64,000 nt of DNA, taken from Roseomonas acroporae. GTDB lineage: Bacteria > Pseudomonadota > Alphaproteobacteria > Acetobacterales > Acetobacteraceae. Positions 1 through 10,624 of this stretch are shown piece by piece. Positions within the stretch are counted from its first letter, which is position 1; every line of letters starts with the position of its first letter. The position numbers were made by a program, and so were the translations under genes. Location of the stretch: positions 33,990 to 97,989 of the forward strand of contig NZ_JALPRX010000078.1 of assembly GCF_023223525.1 (NCBI RefSeq), in the 5' to 3' direction. A model generated the notes under the pieces. The model searched no databases, was not told the DNA's origin, and saw nothing but the letters and a program-made list of their open reading frames with translations.

Positions 1-155
1 AGGACAGCGACATCCGCCTGGATGCCGACCCGCACCCGGAATTCGACGCCTGGCGCTGGGCGCGGCTGGAGGAGCTGCCGACGCTGGCGGTGGGCTTCAA
101 GCTGGCGATCTACCGGGCGCTGGTGCCGGCCTTCGCCCGCTTCGCGGCGCGCTGA
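1..155 (+). CDS. rppH: RNA pyrophosphohydrolase RppH, C-terminal part (cut by window edge)
   Basis: Only the last 50 residues are present, read from base 3. They contain the stretch DPHPEFDAWRW followed by a leucine/proline turn and GFKLAIYRALVPAF, which is the usual ending of the Nudix hydrolase RppH in alphaproteobacteria. RppH removes pyrophosphate from the 5' end of triphosphorylated RNA in the cytoplasm and so starts mRNA decay. The Nudix box lies upstream of the window and cannot be checked. The gene converges with the xylanase gene across a repeat-filled gap. Confidence 0.8.
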   Translation, partial: DSDIRLDADPHPEFDAWRWARLEELPTLAVGFKLAIYRALVPAFARFAAR

Positions 156-266
156 TCCGGCCGGCCGATTCCATCGACCGGACTTTCCAGGGCCGTTCCG
201 GTCTTTCGATCCGGCGCATTTCCGACGCGCCGGGCGCCGCCCGCGCCCGTTTCCCGCAAGGGGGAT

Positions 267-324
267 CCAAGGGGGCCTCGCCCCTTGGCGGATGGGTTCC
301 AAGGGAAGGCGGCGCCTTCCCTGG
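267..324. repeat. Two adjacent GC-rich palindromes in a convergent gap
   Basis: Two near-perfect palindromes sit at 267-288 (arms CCAAGGGG and CCCCTTGG) and 299-324 (arms AAGGGAAGGC and GCCTTCCCT). Near copies recur at 10370-10580 and related ones at 34297 and 48657, so this is a dispersed family. Placed between rppH and the convergent xylanase gene, the hairpins may end transcription from both sides, although no T-run follows them. Confidence 0.75.
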
Positions 325-350
325 CGGGGTCCGGGGCGGCGCCCCGTTTA

Positions 351-442
351 CAGCGAACCGCAGTCCGGTTGGGACGGCGGTTCGCTGTCGCTCGTTGTTC
401 CCGGCGCGGATTCACGCCGCCGGGCGTGTCAGCCCGTCGGCG
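351..442 (+). repeat. 92-bp dispersed repeat, copy 1
   Basis: This block matches 8354-8445 in the same orientation with about five differences. It contains an inverted repeat with arms GCGAACCGC and GCGGTTCGC, then a second one around a short loop (CCCGGCG and CGCCG/CCGGG). At 8 kb the same block is the centre of a larger inverted-repeat element. Here it stands alone, just after two short palindromes and just before the xylanase stop codon. Confidence 0.85.
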
Positions 443-448
443 CCCCGT

Positions 449-1732
449 TCAGCGCTCCGGCAGGGTGGCGAAGGCGTCGGCCAGGGCCTGCCACATCGGC
501 CGGCGCCGGCGCTCCTCGTCGAAGGGCAGGCCGCGATGCTGCGCCCCGTCCCGGCGGGCCACGTCGGGGTCGCGCAGCAGCCAGGATTCCCGGTCGGACA
601 GGCCCCAGGTGAGGACGGTCCGCACCCCGCCCGCCAGCCCGGCGGCGACGAAGGACTGCACCCGCTCGGCCACCGCCGCGTCACGCTGCGCGATGTCGGG
701 CGCGATCCGGGGCGCCTCGCGCACGTCGAGCTCGGTGATCAGCACGGCGAGGCCGAGGCTGCGCAGCTCCTCGACATGGGCCCGGAAGCCTTCGGGGCTG
801 AAACGCTCGCTCATCTGAAGGTGCCCCTGGATGCCGACCGCATCCAGGGGCACGCCGCGTTCGAGCAGGCCGCGCACCAGCCGCATCAGGCGCCGCCGCT
901 TCTCCAGCGACCAGGGCTCGTCGGATTCGGTGCCGTAGTCGTTCAGCACGAGGCGCAGCGTCGCGTCGCGCTCGCGGGCGAGGCGCAGGGCGAGGTCGAT
1001 GTAGCCGGGCCCCAGCGCGCGCAGCCAGGGCGAGTCGCGCAGCTCGCCGGGACCGGCCTGCGGCGTGTCGGAGCCGGCGACGTCCGCGACCACCTCGTTC
1101 ACCACGTCCCAGTCGCGCACCTGCCGGCGGGTGCGGTCGAGCACGGTGGCGATGTGCGCCTCCAGCACGGCGCGCGCGCGCTGCGGCCCCTCGGCCAGCG
1201 CGGTGAGCAGCCAGTCCGGCATGGCCTGGTGCCAGACCAGCGCGTGGCCGCGCACCTGCCTGCGATGCCGCAGGCCGAAGCGGAGGATCCTGTCGAGCGG
1301 CGCGAAGTCGAAGCGGCCCTCCTGCGGCTGCAGGGCGGACCACTTGCCCTCCCATTCCGGCACCAGCAGCGCCGCTTCCGCCGCGACCATGGCGGCGTAG
1401 GCCGGCTCGGTGTCCAGCCAGCCGCCCTGCACGGCGGTGCCGAAGGTGACGCCGCGCCGGAGGCCCAGCACGCCGAGGCCAGGCGTGCCGGCGCCCGCCG
1501 CGCCGTTCGCGGGAGGGGTGGGCGCGGGCGGGGTGGGCACCGGCGGCGTGAGCCCTGACGGGGCGGGCGCCGGCGGGGTATCCGGCGACGCGGGCGCGCC
1601 CGTGCCTGCCGGGGCGGCAGAACTCTCCTGAGCGTGGGCGGGGGCGCGCGCCACCCCGGCCAGGGCCACGCCGGCGGCTCCGAGCAGCGCCCGCCGTCCG
1701 GCGGCCGAGGGGCGCGGCGCCGCCGGTCGCAC
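449..1732 (-). CDS. GH10 family endo-1,4-beta-xylanase, secreted
   Basis: A 427-residue glycoside hydrolase of family 10, expected to cut internal beta-1,4-xylose bonds of xylan outside the cytoplasm. The N-terminus has a twin-arginine-like signal (GRRALLG, then a hydrophobic run ending near AHA) and a linker of Pro/Ala/Thr repeats at about residues 40-80. The catalytic domain shows GHALVWHQ, then WDVVNE with the probable acid/base Glu213, and ITELDV with the probable nucleophile Glu334. I chose the GTG at 1732 because it lies 8 bases after the upstream stop and directly precedes the signal peptide; the reading frame runs further upstream. It follows the ferritin-like gene closely and may be cotranscribed with it. 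Confidence 0.88.
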   Translation of the reverse strand: MRPAAPRPSAAGRRALLGAAGVALAGVARAPAHAQESSAAPAGTGAPASPDTPPAPAPSGLTPPVPTPPAPTPPANGAAGAGTPGLGVLGLRRGVTFGTAVQGGWLDTEPAYAAMVAAEAALLVPEWEGKWSALQPQEGRFDFAPLDRILRFGLRHRRQVRGHALVWHQAMPDWLLTALAEGPQRARAVLEAHIATVLDRTRRQVRDWDVVNEVVADVAGSDTPQAGPGELRDSPWLRALGPGYIDLALRLARERDATLRLVLNDYGTESDEPWSLEKRRRLMRLVRGLLERGVPLDAVGIQGHLQMSERFSPEGFRAHVEELRSLGLAVLITELDVREAPRIAPDIAQRDAAVAERVQSFVAAGLAGGVRTVLTWGLSDRESWLLRDPDVARRDGAQHRGLPFDEERRRRPMWQALADAFATLPER

Positions 1733-1740
1733 GGGCCGGC

Positions 1741-2604
1741 TCAGGCCGCGGCCGCCCTGCCGCCGGGGGCGTTCTCGTTGGCGGCGCGCTCCAGCGCCTG
1801 CCGGTAGCGCTCCCGCCGCCAGCAGAGCAGCCGCCACGCGCCCTTCGCGGCGAGGTCCGAGAGGCGGCCGCGCGGCGTCAGCCCGATCGACTTGAAGACC
1901 ATGCCCATGCTCCGCTCGATGTGCCGGAAGCGGTAGACCTGCATCGCCCGGCCCATGTAGCCGGCGCTGCAGCGCGCATGATCGTAGGGGATGGTTTCCG
2001 GCTCGTTGCCGCAGTGGAAGGCGTAGGCCAGCTCGTCGTCCTCCGTCTCGCCGATGCGGCCGGCGGCGACGCGCAGGCGGCGGAGGAAGGAGAGGTTCTC
2101 GCGCGCCAGGTAGCGGCGCATGTGGTCGTAGAACAGCTTGAAGTGGCGGTACTCGTCGGCCGCGATCAGGCGGCAGATCTCGCGCAGCACCGGCTCGCGC
2201 GTCTCGTCGCCGAGGGCGGTGTAGTAGGAGGAGGTGCCGGTCTCCACCATGCAGCGCGCGATCAGCTCGCCGGTGCGGCTGCCGCGGATCGAGGCGTCGG
2301 CGTCGAGGTTGATCTGGTAGCCGGCGCGGTAGCGGGCGAAGGCCGTGTCGAAGTCCCAGGACGGGTCGGCCAGCATGGCCCAGCGGCCGAGCGCGTCGCC
2401 GTGCTGCACCTCCTCGACCGCCCAGTTGTCGGCGGCCTGGCGGAAGTCGGGATCGTCGCCGAAGACCCGGTTCAGGTAGACGGCGTAGTCGAGCCCGTTC
2501 TTCTCGACCATGGCCGCGGCCTTCACCAGCGGCACGATCCCGGGCTCGGCCAGCGACGGGTCGAAACGGTCCCAGCCGACCTGATCGATGCGCCAGTGCT
2601 TCAT
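1741..2604 (-). CDS. Ferritin-like diiron protein (acyl-ACP desaturase-like fold)
   Basis: A 287-residue soluble protein with two metal-binding helices typical of ferritin-like diiron proteins: EEVQHGD (ExxH) and, about 100 residues later, ADEYRHFKLF (ExxRH). Single Glu residues before each motif could complete the site. The substrate is unknown; relatives include type 2 fatty acid desaturases, and there are no membrane segments. The ATG at 2604 is preceded by AGGAG at good spacing, which decides the start over an upstream ATG. It is followed 8 bases later by the xylanase gene. Confidence 0.7.
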   Translation of the reverse strand: MKHWRIDQVGWDRFDPSLAEPGIVPLVKAAAMVEKNGLDYAVYLNRVFGDDPDFRQAADNWAVEEVQHGDALGRWAMLADPSWDFDTAFARYRAGYQINLDADASIRGSRTGELIARCMVETGTSSYYTALGDETREPVLREICRLIAADEYRHFKLFYDHMRRYLARENLSFLRRLRVAAGRIGETEDDELAYAFHCGNEPETIPYDHARCSAGYMGRAMQVYRFRHIERSMGMVFKSIGLTPRGRLSDLAAKGAWRLLCWRRERYRQALERAANENAPGGRAAAA

Positions 2605-2936
2605 GCGGCTCCTGCCAGTCCCGTCCGGTCGGCCCCGCCGGCCAACCCCGTCGGGGCGCGCCACGGGAGGGGCCGGGGCGGAGGGATAGGATATAGGGCA
2701 AGGCCACGGGCGCGGAGGCTTCGGCGCACGGGTTGCCACGCTTGTGTTGCCGTCCGGTGACACCGCGCCCCGGAGAAGGGCGGCCGCAGGGCGGGGCCCC
2801 GGCGGGACGGGCGCGAGGGGGCATCCCGCCGCCGGTCACGCCGCGAGGCGGAACCGGCGGGCCGGATCACCGGCGGCCGGGAGAGAGGCGCCGCCGGCCC
2901 GTACGGTCCGCCGGCGCGAAGCCTCGGGCAGCCCGG
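2605..2936. other. Intergenic gap between atpC and the ferritin-like gene
   Basis: No gene is visible in these 332 bases. Neighbours on both sides are on the minus strand. The stretch is rich in Arg, Gly and Pro codons in every frame, which is typical of untranslated high-GC DNA. An AT-richer patch near 2685-2700 (ggataggatataggg) could hold the promoter of the ferritin-like gene, but I see no clear -35/-10 pair. Confidence 0.5.
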
Positions 2937-3356
2937 TCAGGCCGCCTGGGCGGCCGCGACCATCGCCTGGGCCGAGAGCAGGCGCTGCATCGCCAGGTCG
3001 CGCTGCTCCGGCGTCGCCTCGGCGAGACCGGCGAGGGCCGCCTCGGCCTCGGCGACGCGGCCTTCCGCCTCGGCGCGGGACAGGCGGGCGACCGGGGTCG
3101 CCTCGTCGGCCAGCACGGTGACGCGCTCGGGCGTTACCTCGGCGAAGCCGCCGAAGACGAAGAGCCTCTCCGTCTCGGCGCCGTTCTCGCGCACGGTGAT
3201 GACGCCGCCGCGCAGCGCCACGATCATCGGCGAGTGGCCGGGCAGCACGCCCATCTCGCCCTCGGCCGCCGGCAGGGTCGCCATCTCGACGGGGCGGGCG
3301 AGCAGCAGCCGCTCCGGCGAGACGAGTTCGAGCTGGAACGTGTCCGCCATCGTCAT
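2937..3356 (-). CDS. atpC: F1F0 ATP synthase subunit epsilon
   Basis: A 139-residue epsilon subunit, last gene of the F1 operon. It shows the N-terminal beta-barrel motif FQLELVSPERLL, then EGEMGVLPGHSPMI, and an Ala-rich C-terminal helical hairpin. It forms part of the rotor stalk and restrains ATP hydrolysis. An alternative ATG lies two codons downstream (MADTF). The gene starts 13 bases after atpD. Confidence 0.96.
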   Translation of the reverse strand: MTMADTFQLELVSPERLLLARPVEMATLPAAEGEMGVLPGHSPMIVALRGGVITVRENGAETERLFVFGGFAEVTPERVTVLADEATPVARLSRAEAEGRVAEAEAALAGLAEATPEQRDLAMQRLLSAQAMVAAAQAA

Positions 3357-3369
3357 GCTTCCCTGGGGA

Positions 3370-4830
<1,461 letters not shown>

Positions 4831-4869
4831 TCACGTTCCGCGCCTGCGGCGCTCCACGATCGGGCGGCA

Positions 4870-5769
4870 TCAGAGGGCCTCGGCACCCGAGATGATCTCG
4901 ATCAGCTCGCTGGTGATGTTGGCCTGGCGCGTGCGGTTGTAGTTGAGCGTGAGGCGGTTGATCATCTCGCCCGCGTTGCGGGTGGCGTTGTCCATCGCGT
5001 TCATCTGCGACCCGTAGAAGCCGGCCACGCTCTCGAGCTGGGCGCGGTAGATCTGGATCGCGAGGTTGCGCGGCAGCAGCGCGGAGAGGATCTCCTCCTC
5101 GGTCGGCTCGTAGCTGTAGAGCGCGGGCGCCCCGGCGGGCGAGGTCGCGGCCTCGGCCGCCAACTCGCCCTCCGGCATCGGCGCCGGGATCAGGCGCTGC
5201 TCGGTGGGCGTCTGGGTGATCACGTTCTTCCAGCGGTTGTAGATCAGCGAGCAGACGTCGAACTCGCCCCGCTCCAGCATCCCGGTGATGCGGAGCGCGA
5301 TCTCCTCGGCCGCGTCGAAGCCGATGGTCTTGCGGCCGAGATACGAGATCTCGCCGACGAGGCGGCCGCCGAAGTCGCGGCGCAGATAGGTGGTGCCCTT
5401 GCGGCCGACGGTGAGCAGCTTCACCGTCCGGCCCTGGCCCTCCAGCATGCGGATGTGGTTGCGCGCGAAGCGGCCCACGTTGCTGTTGAAGGCGCCGGCA
5501 AGGCCGCGGTCGCCGGTGACGACCACCAGCAGGTGGACGTCCTCCCTGCCGGTGCCCACCAGCATGCGCGGCGCGTCCGGCGCGCCGGCGACGGCGCGGC
5601 CGAGCGAGGCGAGCATGCGCTCCATCCGCTCGGCGTAGGGCCGCGCGGCCTCGGCCTGCGCCTGGGCGCGGCGGAGCTTGGCCGCCGCGACCATCTTCAT
5701 GGCCTGCGTGATCTTGCGCGTGGACTTCACGCTGTTGATGCGACCGCGCAGTTCCTTGAGGTTGGCCAT
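4870..5769 (-). CDS. atpG: F1F0 ATP synthase subunit gamma
   Basis: A 299-residue central stalk subunit. It begins with the conserved MANLKELRGRINSVKSTRKITQAMKM block, shown here only by its key parts LKELRGRI and KITQAMKMV. It ends in a helix with the family signature ending in RQANITSELIEIISGAEAL. Gamma rotates inside the alpha-beta hexamer. It lies 22 bases downstream of atpA. Confidence 0.97.
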   Translation of the reverse strand: MANLKELRGRINSVKSTRKITQAMKMVAAAKLRRAQAQAEAARPYAERMERMLASLGRAVAGAPDAPRMLVGTGREDVHLLVVVTGDRGLAGAFNSNVGRFARNHIRMLEGQGRTVKLLTVGRKGTTYLRRDFGGRLVGEISYLGRKTIGFDAAEEIALRITGMLERGEFDVCSLIYNRWKNVITQTPTEQRLIPAPMPEGELAAEAATSPAGAPALYSYEPTEEEILSALLPRNLAIQIYRAQLESVAGFYGSQMNAMDNATRNAGEMINRLTLNYNRTRQANITSELIEIISGAEAL

Positions 5770-5791
5770 GCCGCGTTTCCCGCCTCCGCGA

Positions 5792-7327
<1,536 letters not shown>

Positions 7328-7328
7328 A

Positions 7329-7937
7329 TCAGGCGGCCCCCTTCATGGCGTACTGCAGTCGCTGCAGCTTTGACTTTATCGAGCTGTCGAACAGGCGCGA
7401 GCCGATGCGCACCACGAGGCCGCCCAGGATGGACGGATCGGTGCGCTCGATCAGCTTCACGCCGGAATAGCCGGCCTCGGTCAGCCGCGCCGTGATCTGC
7501 GCGCGCTGGGTGTCGGAGAGGCCGTGGGCGGTGGTCACCTCCGCCGTCTGCTGGCCGCGCCGCGCGGCGAGCAGCGCGGCGAAGGCGCGCACCACGCCGG
7601 GCAGCAGGGCGAGGCGGCGGTTGTTCACCAGCACGCCGACCAGGTTGTGCACCGCCGTGCCGGCCGGGATGCCGGCCTTCTCCAGCACCGCGAAGGCGGC
7701 GCGGCGCTGCGCCGCGGCATCGAGGCGCGGATCGGCGATGAAGGCGCGGAAGGCCTCGTCCCCCGAGGCCAGCCTGCCCAGCGCCTCGACATCGGCGGCG
7801 ATCAGGTCGAGCGCGTCGGGGTTGGCGCGCCGGCGGTCGTCGGCCAGGGCGAGCAGCGCCGCGGCGTATCGCTCGGCGGCGCCCGAGGGACGGGTTGCGG
7901 AAAGGTCGGCGGCGAGGGTCGGCTCGATGGCGGCCAC
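7329..7937 (-). CDS. atpH: F1F0 ATP synthase subunit delta
   Basis: A 202-residue delta subunit (OSCP type), first gene of the F1 operon. It shows the N-terminal helical domain ([15 protein letters not shown]) and the C-terminal signature [21 protein letters not shown]. Delta connects the F1 head to the peripheral stalk. No F0 genes are adjacent; upstream is a 600-base gap filled by repeats. The separate F1 operon is the normal arrangement in this bacterial group. Confidence 0.95.
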   Translation of the reverse strand: MAAIEPTLAADLSATRPSGAAERYAAALLALADDRRRANPDALDLIAADVEALGRLASGDEAFRAFIADPRLDAAAQRRAAFAVLEKAGIPAGTAVHNLVGVLVNNRRLALLPGVVRAFAALLAARRGQQTAEVTTAHGLSDTQRAQITARLTEAGYSGVKLIERTDPSILGGLVVRIGSRLFDSSIKSKLQRLQYAMKGAA

Positions 7938-8247
7938 GGGCGATCCCGTCTGAGAGGGTCAGGGCGGCCGGCGTCCGGCATGGCGCGGCCACGGCGTATC
8001 GGCCGGATTTTCCCGTCAGCACAGGACTCCCGGCGGCGGCGCCGATTACCATAGGCCATTGCATGGCGGCAACCCGCCGGGGGGCGCTTCCCTGCCGCGG
8101 GCGACACGAATTCGATCCGGGTGCGTCGCCCCGGGCGATCCGGCCACGCAACGGCGGCGGCGCCGCGGGACCCCGCGCCGGCCGACCGGCCCGCCGCGGG
8201 CCTCGTTCCGGGTTGGATACACGCCACCCGGTTTGGAGATGCGCCAC

Positions 8248-8559
8248 CAGACCATCTTCATGCCGGGCGCACGCGCCCGGCGGCTCGGAAACCGCGGAAA
8301 ACCAGAAGGCTGGCGCCGTTCCAGGCTGACAACGTCAGGCCGGAACGGTCCTGCAGCGAACCGCAGTCCGGTCGGGACCGCGGTTCGCCGTCGCTCGTTG
8401 TTCCCGGCGCGGATTCACGCCGCCGGGCGTGTCCGCCCGCCGGCGATCCGCTCCAGAGCCGATCCAGCCTGACCGTATCAGGCCGGAACGGCTCTAGCCT
8501 TTTGATTTTTCGCATTTTCCGAGCCGCTGAGCGAGGACGCTCAGCTTGAAAATGCTCTA
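8248..8559. repeat. Composite inverted-repeat element (MITE-like) between atpH and cydC
   Basis: The element has three parts. A left arm at about 8248-8353 is a diverged copy of the 107-bp double-hairpin repeat in plus orientation. A central block at 8354-8445 is the 92-bp repeat also found at 351-442. A right arm at 8453-8559 is the 107-bp repeat in minus orientation. No open frame in it resembles a protein. The symmetric arms and a dispersed core suggest a small non-autonomous mobile element or a structured intergenic repeat. No target-site duplication could be identified by eye. Confidence 0.7.
8453..8559 (-). repeat. 107-bp double-hairpin repeat overlapping the cydC stop codon
   Basis: On the minus strand it starts with TAG, which is the cydC stop, then runs through two hairpins. 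The first has outer arms GCATTTTC/GAAAATGC around the perfect stem GCTGAGCG-TCCT-CGCTCAGC. The second is bounded by an element-end stem around GCCTGA/TCAGGC. It differs from 63746-63852 at two positions. On the opposite strand the second hairpin is followed by a T-rich tract (CCTTTTGATTTTTCG), so it could stop transcription entering from the atpH side; read in the cydC direction the tract is A-rich. Confidence 0.85.
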
Positions 8560-10347
8560 GCCCGCGGCCGGAATCGCCCGGCCGCCGATCAGCCGCAGGA
8601 TGCGCGTCGGCCGCTCCACGCCGACCAGCCGGTGGACGATCAGCAGCACGGAGCGCCCGGAGGTCGCCTCGTCCAGCGTCTCCAGGAAGGCGCGCTCCGT
8701 GTCCGCGTCGAGGCCGGCGGCCGGCTCGTCCAGGATCAGCACCGGTGCCGGCGACAGCAGGGTGCGGGCCAGGGCGAGCCGCCTGGCCTGCCCGCCCGAG
8801 AAGCGGGCGCCGGCCTCGCCGCAGCGCGTCCCCAGCCCTTCAGGCAGGGCGCGCACCAGGTCGCCGATGCGTGCCCGGTCCAGCGCGCGCCACAGCGCCG
8901 CCTCGTCCGCGTCGGGATCGGCGAGGCGCAGGTTGGCGGCGATCGTGTCGTCGAACAGGCGGGCATCCTGGGTCAGGCAGGCGATGCGCTGGCGCACCGC
9001 CGCGGCCGGCAGCGCGGCCAGATCCACCCCACCCAGCGTGATGCTGCCGCCCTGCGGCGCGGCCAGCTTCAGCAGCAGCGCGGCGAGGCTCGACTTGCCG
9101 GCCCCCGAGGGACCGAGCAGCGCGACCCGCCCGCCCTCCGGCAGGTCGAGGTCGAGCCCGTCCAGCACCGGCGCCCGGTCGGGTGCGCCCCGCCCGGCCG
9201 CCTCCCCCTCCGATGGCCCCCATCCTGACGGCCCCCGTTCCGAAGGCCAGGCGAAGCGGACGCCGCGCAGGCGCAGCGCGTTGCCGGGCGGCAGGGCGGC
9301 CGGCTCGGTGGGCTCGGCCACCGGCGGCGTGGAGTCGGCCGCCTCGAACAGGCGGCGGGCGCCGGCGGCGGCGGCGGCCAGCGCGGCGCCGGCACGCGGC
9401 AGGCCGCCGAAGGTCTCGGCGGCGGCGACGGCCAGGAACAGCGCCAGCACGGCGGCGGCGAGCCCGGCATGGGTGCCCCCCGCCTCGGCGGCCGCGCCGT
9501 GCCCAGGCGCCCACAGCAGCCCCCAACCCAGCGCGCCGAGCAGGGCGAGTTGCGTCAGCAGCAGCCCGGCCGCCCCGCCCCAGGCGGCGCGGCGGGAGAG
9601 TCGGCGCTGCGCCCGCGCCAGCCGCTCGCCGGCCGCCGCCACGCGCGCCACGGCGCGGCCCTCGGCATTGGCCGCCAGCGTGTCCTCCAGCCCGAGCAGC
9701 GGGTCGACCACCGCCGCGCGCAACTCGCCCTGCGTCCCGGCCACGCGGTCGCCGGCGCGCACCGCGCCCGGGGCGATCAGCACCGGCAGCAGCAGGGCGA
9801 CGGCGAGCGGCAGCGCCACCAGCAGCGCCAGCAGCGGCGACAGCGCGCCGAGCGCCAGCGCCACGGCCAGCAGCACGGCCAGCGCCGCCGCCGCCGGCAC
9901 CAGGGCGCGCAGGTAGAGCCCGTCCAGCGACTCGACATCGGTCACCAGCCGCCCCAGCAGGTCGCCGGAGCGGCGCAGGCCGATGCCGGCGGGCAGGCGC
10001 TCGGCGAGGCGGCGGAAGAACCAGAGCCGCGTATCGGCCAGGGCGCGGAAGGTGGCGGCGTGCGTCACCAGGCGCTCGGCGTAGCGCGCCAGCGGGCGCA
10101 GCAGCGCCAGGGGGCGCAGCAGCAGCAGCGCCGCCGTGCCGGCCAGCAGCGCGGCGCGGTCATCCGTCGCCACCGCCGCCACGCCCTGCCCGGCCAGCGC
10201 CAGCAGCGCCACGCCGGAGAGCGCCGCCACCACGGCGACCAGCCCGCCCGCCCACAGCCAGCCAGCGCGCGGGCGCCAGAGGGCGAGGACGCGGCCGAGC
10301 AGGGGCCGCAGGCCGGCGGGGCCGGAAGGGTCAGCCATGTCCGTCAT
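8557..10347 (-). CDS. cydC: Thiol reductant ABC exporter subunit CydC
   Basis: A 596-residue fused permease-ATPase. The N-terminal half holds six hydrophobic segments. The C-terminal half has the Walker A GPSGAGKSS, the signature FSGGQARRLALART and the Walker B VLILDEPAAGLD. With CydD it exports cysteine or glutathione to the periplasm, which is needed for assembly of cytochrome bd oxidase. The start (MTDMADP, 10347) follows GGGAG at short spacing; the ATG at 10338 is possible. It lies 277 bases downstream of cydD across a palindrome cluster, and its stop codon lies inside a repeat. Confidence 0.9.
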   Translation of the reverse strand: MTDMADPSGPAGLRPLLGRVLALWRPRAGWLWAGGLVAVVAALSGVALLALAGQGVAAVATDDRAALLAGTAALLLLRPLALLRPLARYAERLVTHAATFRALADTRLWFFRRLAERLPAGIGLRRSGDLLGRLVTDVESLDGLYLRALVPAAAALAVLLAVALALGALSPLLALLVALPLAVALLLPVLIAPGAVRAGDRVAGTQGELRAAVVDPLLGLEDTLAANAEGRAVARVAAAGERLARAQRRLSRRAAWGGAAGLLLTQLALLGALGWGLLWAPGHGAAAEAGGTHAGLAAAVLALFLAVAAAETFGGLPRAGAALAAAAAGARRLFEAADSTPPVAEPTEPAALPPGNALRLRGVRFAWPSERGPSGWGPSEGEAAGRGAPDRAPVLDGLDLDLPEGGRVALLGPSGAGKSSLAALLLKLAAPQGGSITLGGVDLAALPAAAVRQRIACLTQDARLFDDTIAANLRLADPDADEAALWRALDRARIGDLVRALPEGLGTRCGEAGARFSGGQARRLALARTLLSPAPVLILDEPAAGLDADTERAFLETLDEATSGRSVLLIVHRLVGVERPTRILRLIGGRAIPAAG

Positions 10348-10369
10348 CGCTCCCGGGGAAAGGACCGGC

Positions 10370-10580
10370 GGGGAAGGCTGCGCCTTCCCCGGACCCCTTC
10401 CGTACAGGGAAGGCTCCGCCTTCCCTGGAACCCATCCGCCAGGAGGGCGAAGCCCTCCTGGACCTCTTTCCGTTGGGGCCTCGGGTGTTTCGACAGCCGG
10501 GCCATCCTTGCCGAAAAGGGGGATCCAAGGGGGCTTCGCCCCTTGGCGGGAGGATGCCAAGGAGGGCAGCGCCCTCCTTG
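10370..10580. repeat. Cluster of five short GC palindromes between cydD and cydC
   Basis: Perfect or near-perfect hairpins lie at 10370-10390 (GGGGAAGGC arms), 10406-10426 (AGGGAAGGC arms), 10439-10461 (CCAGGAGGGC arms), 10525-10546 (CCAAGGGG arms) and 10558-10580 (CAAGGAGGGC arms), plus a smaller one around 10582. The segment after the third hairpin, 10462-10505, resembles the segment after the hairpin at 34297. All sit between two genes of one transcription unit, so they may tune the ratio of CydD to CydC or protect mRNA ends. Confidence 0.85.
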
Positions 10581-10624
10581 ACGCAGGGGCGCAAGCCCCT
10601 GCCCCGCGCCGGCCGCACCCCGCC

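Noticed and set aside
8059..8549. Overlapping open frames within the atpH-cydC gap
   Set aside because: They run through the palindromic repeat element in several frames and lack ribosome sites and recognisable domains.
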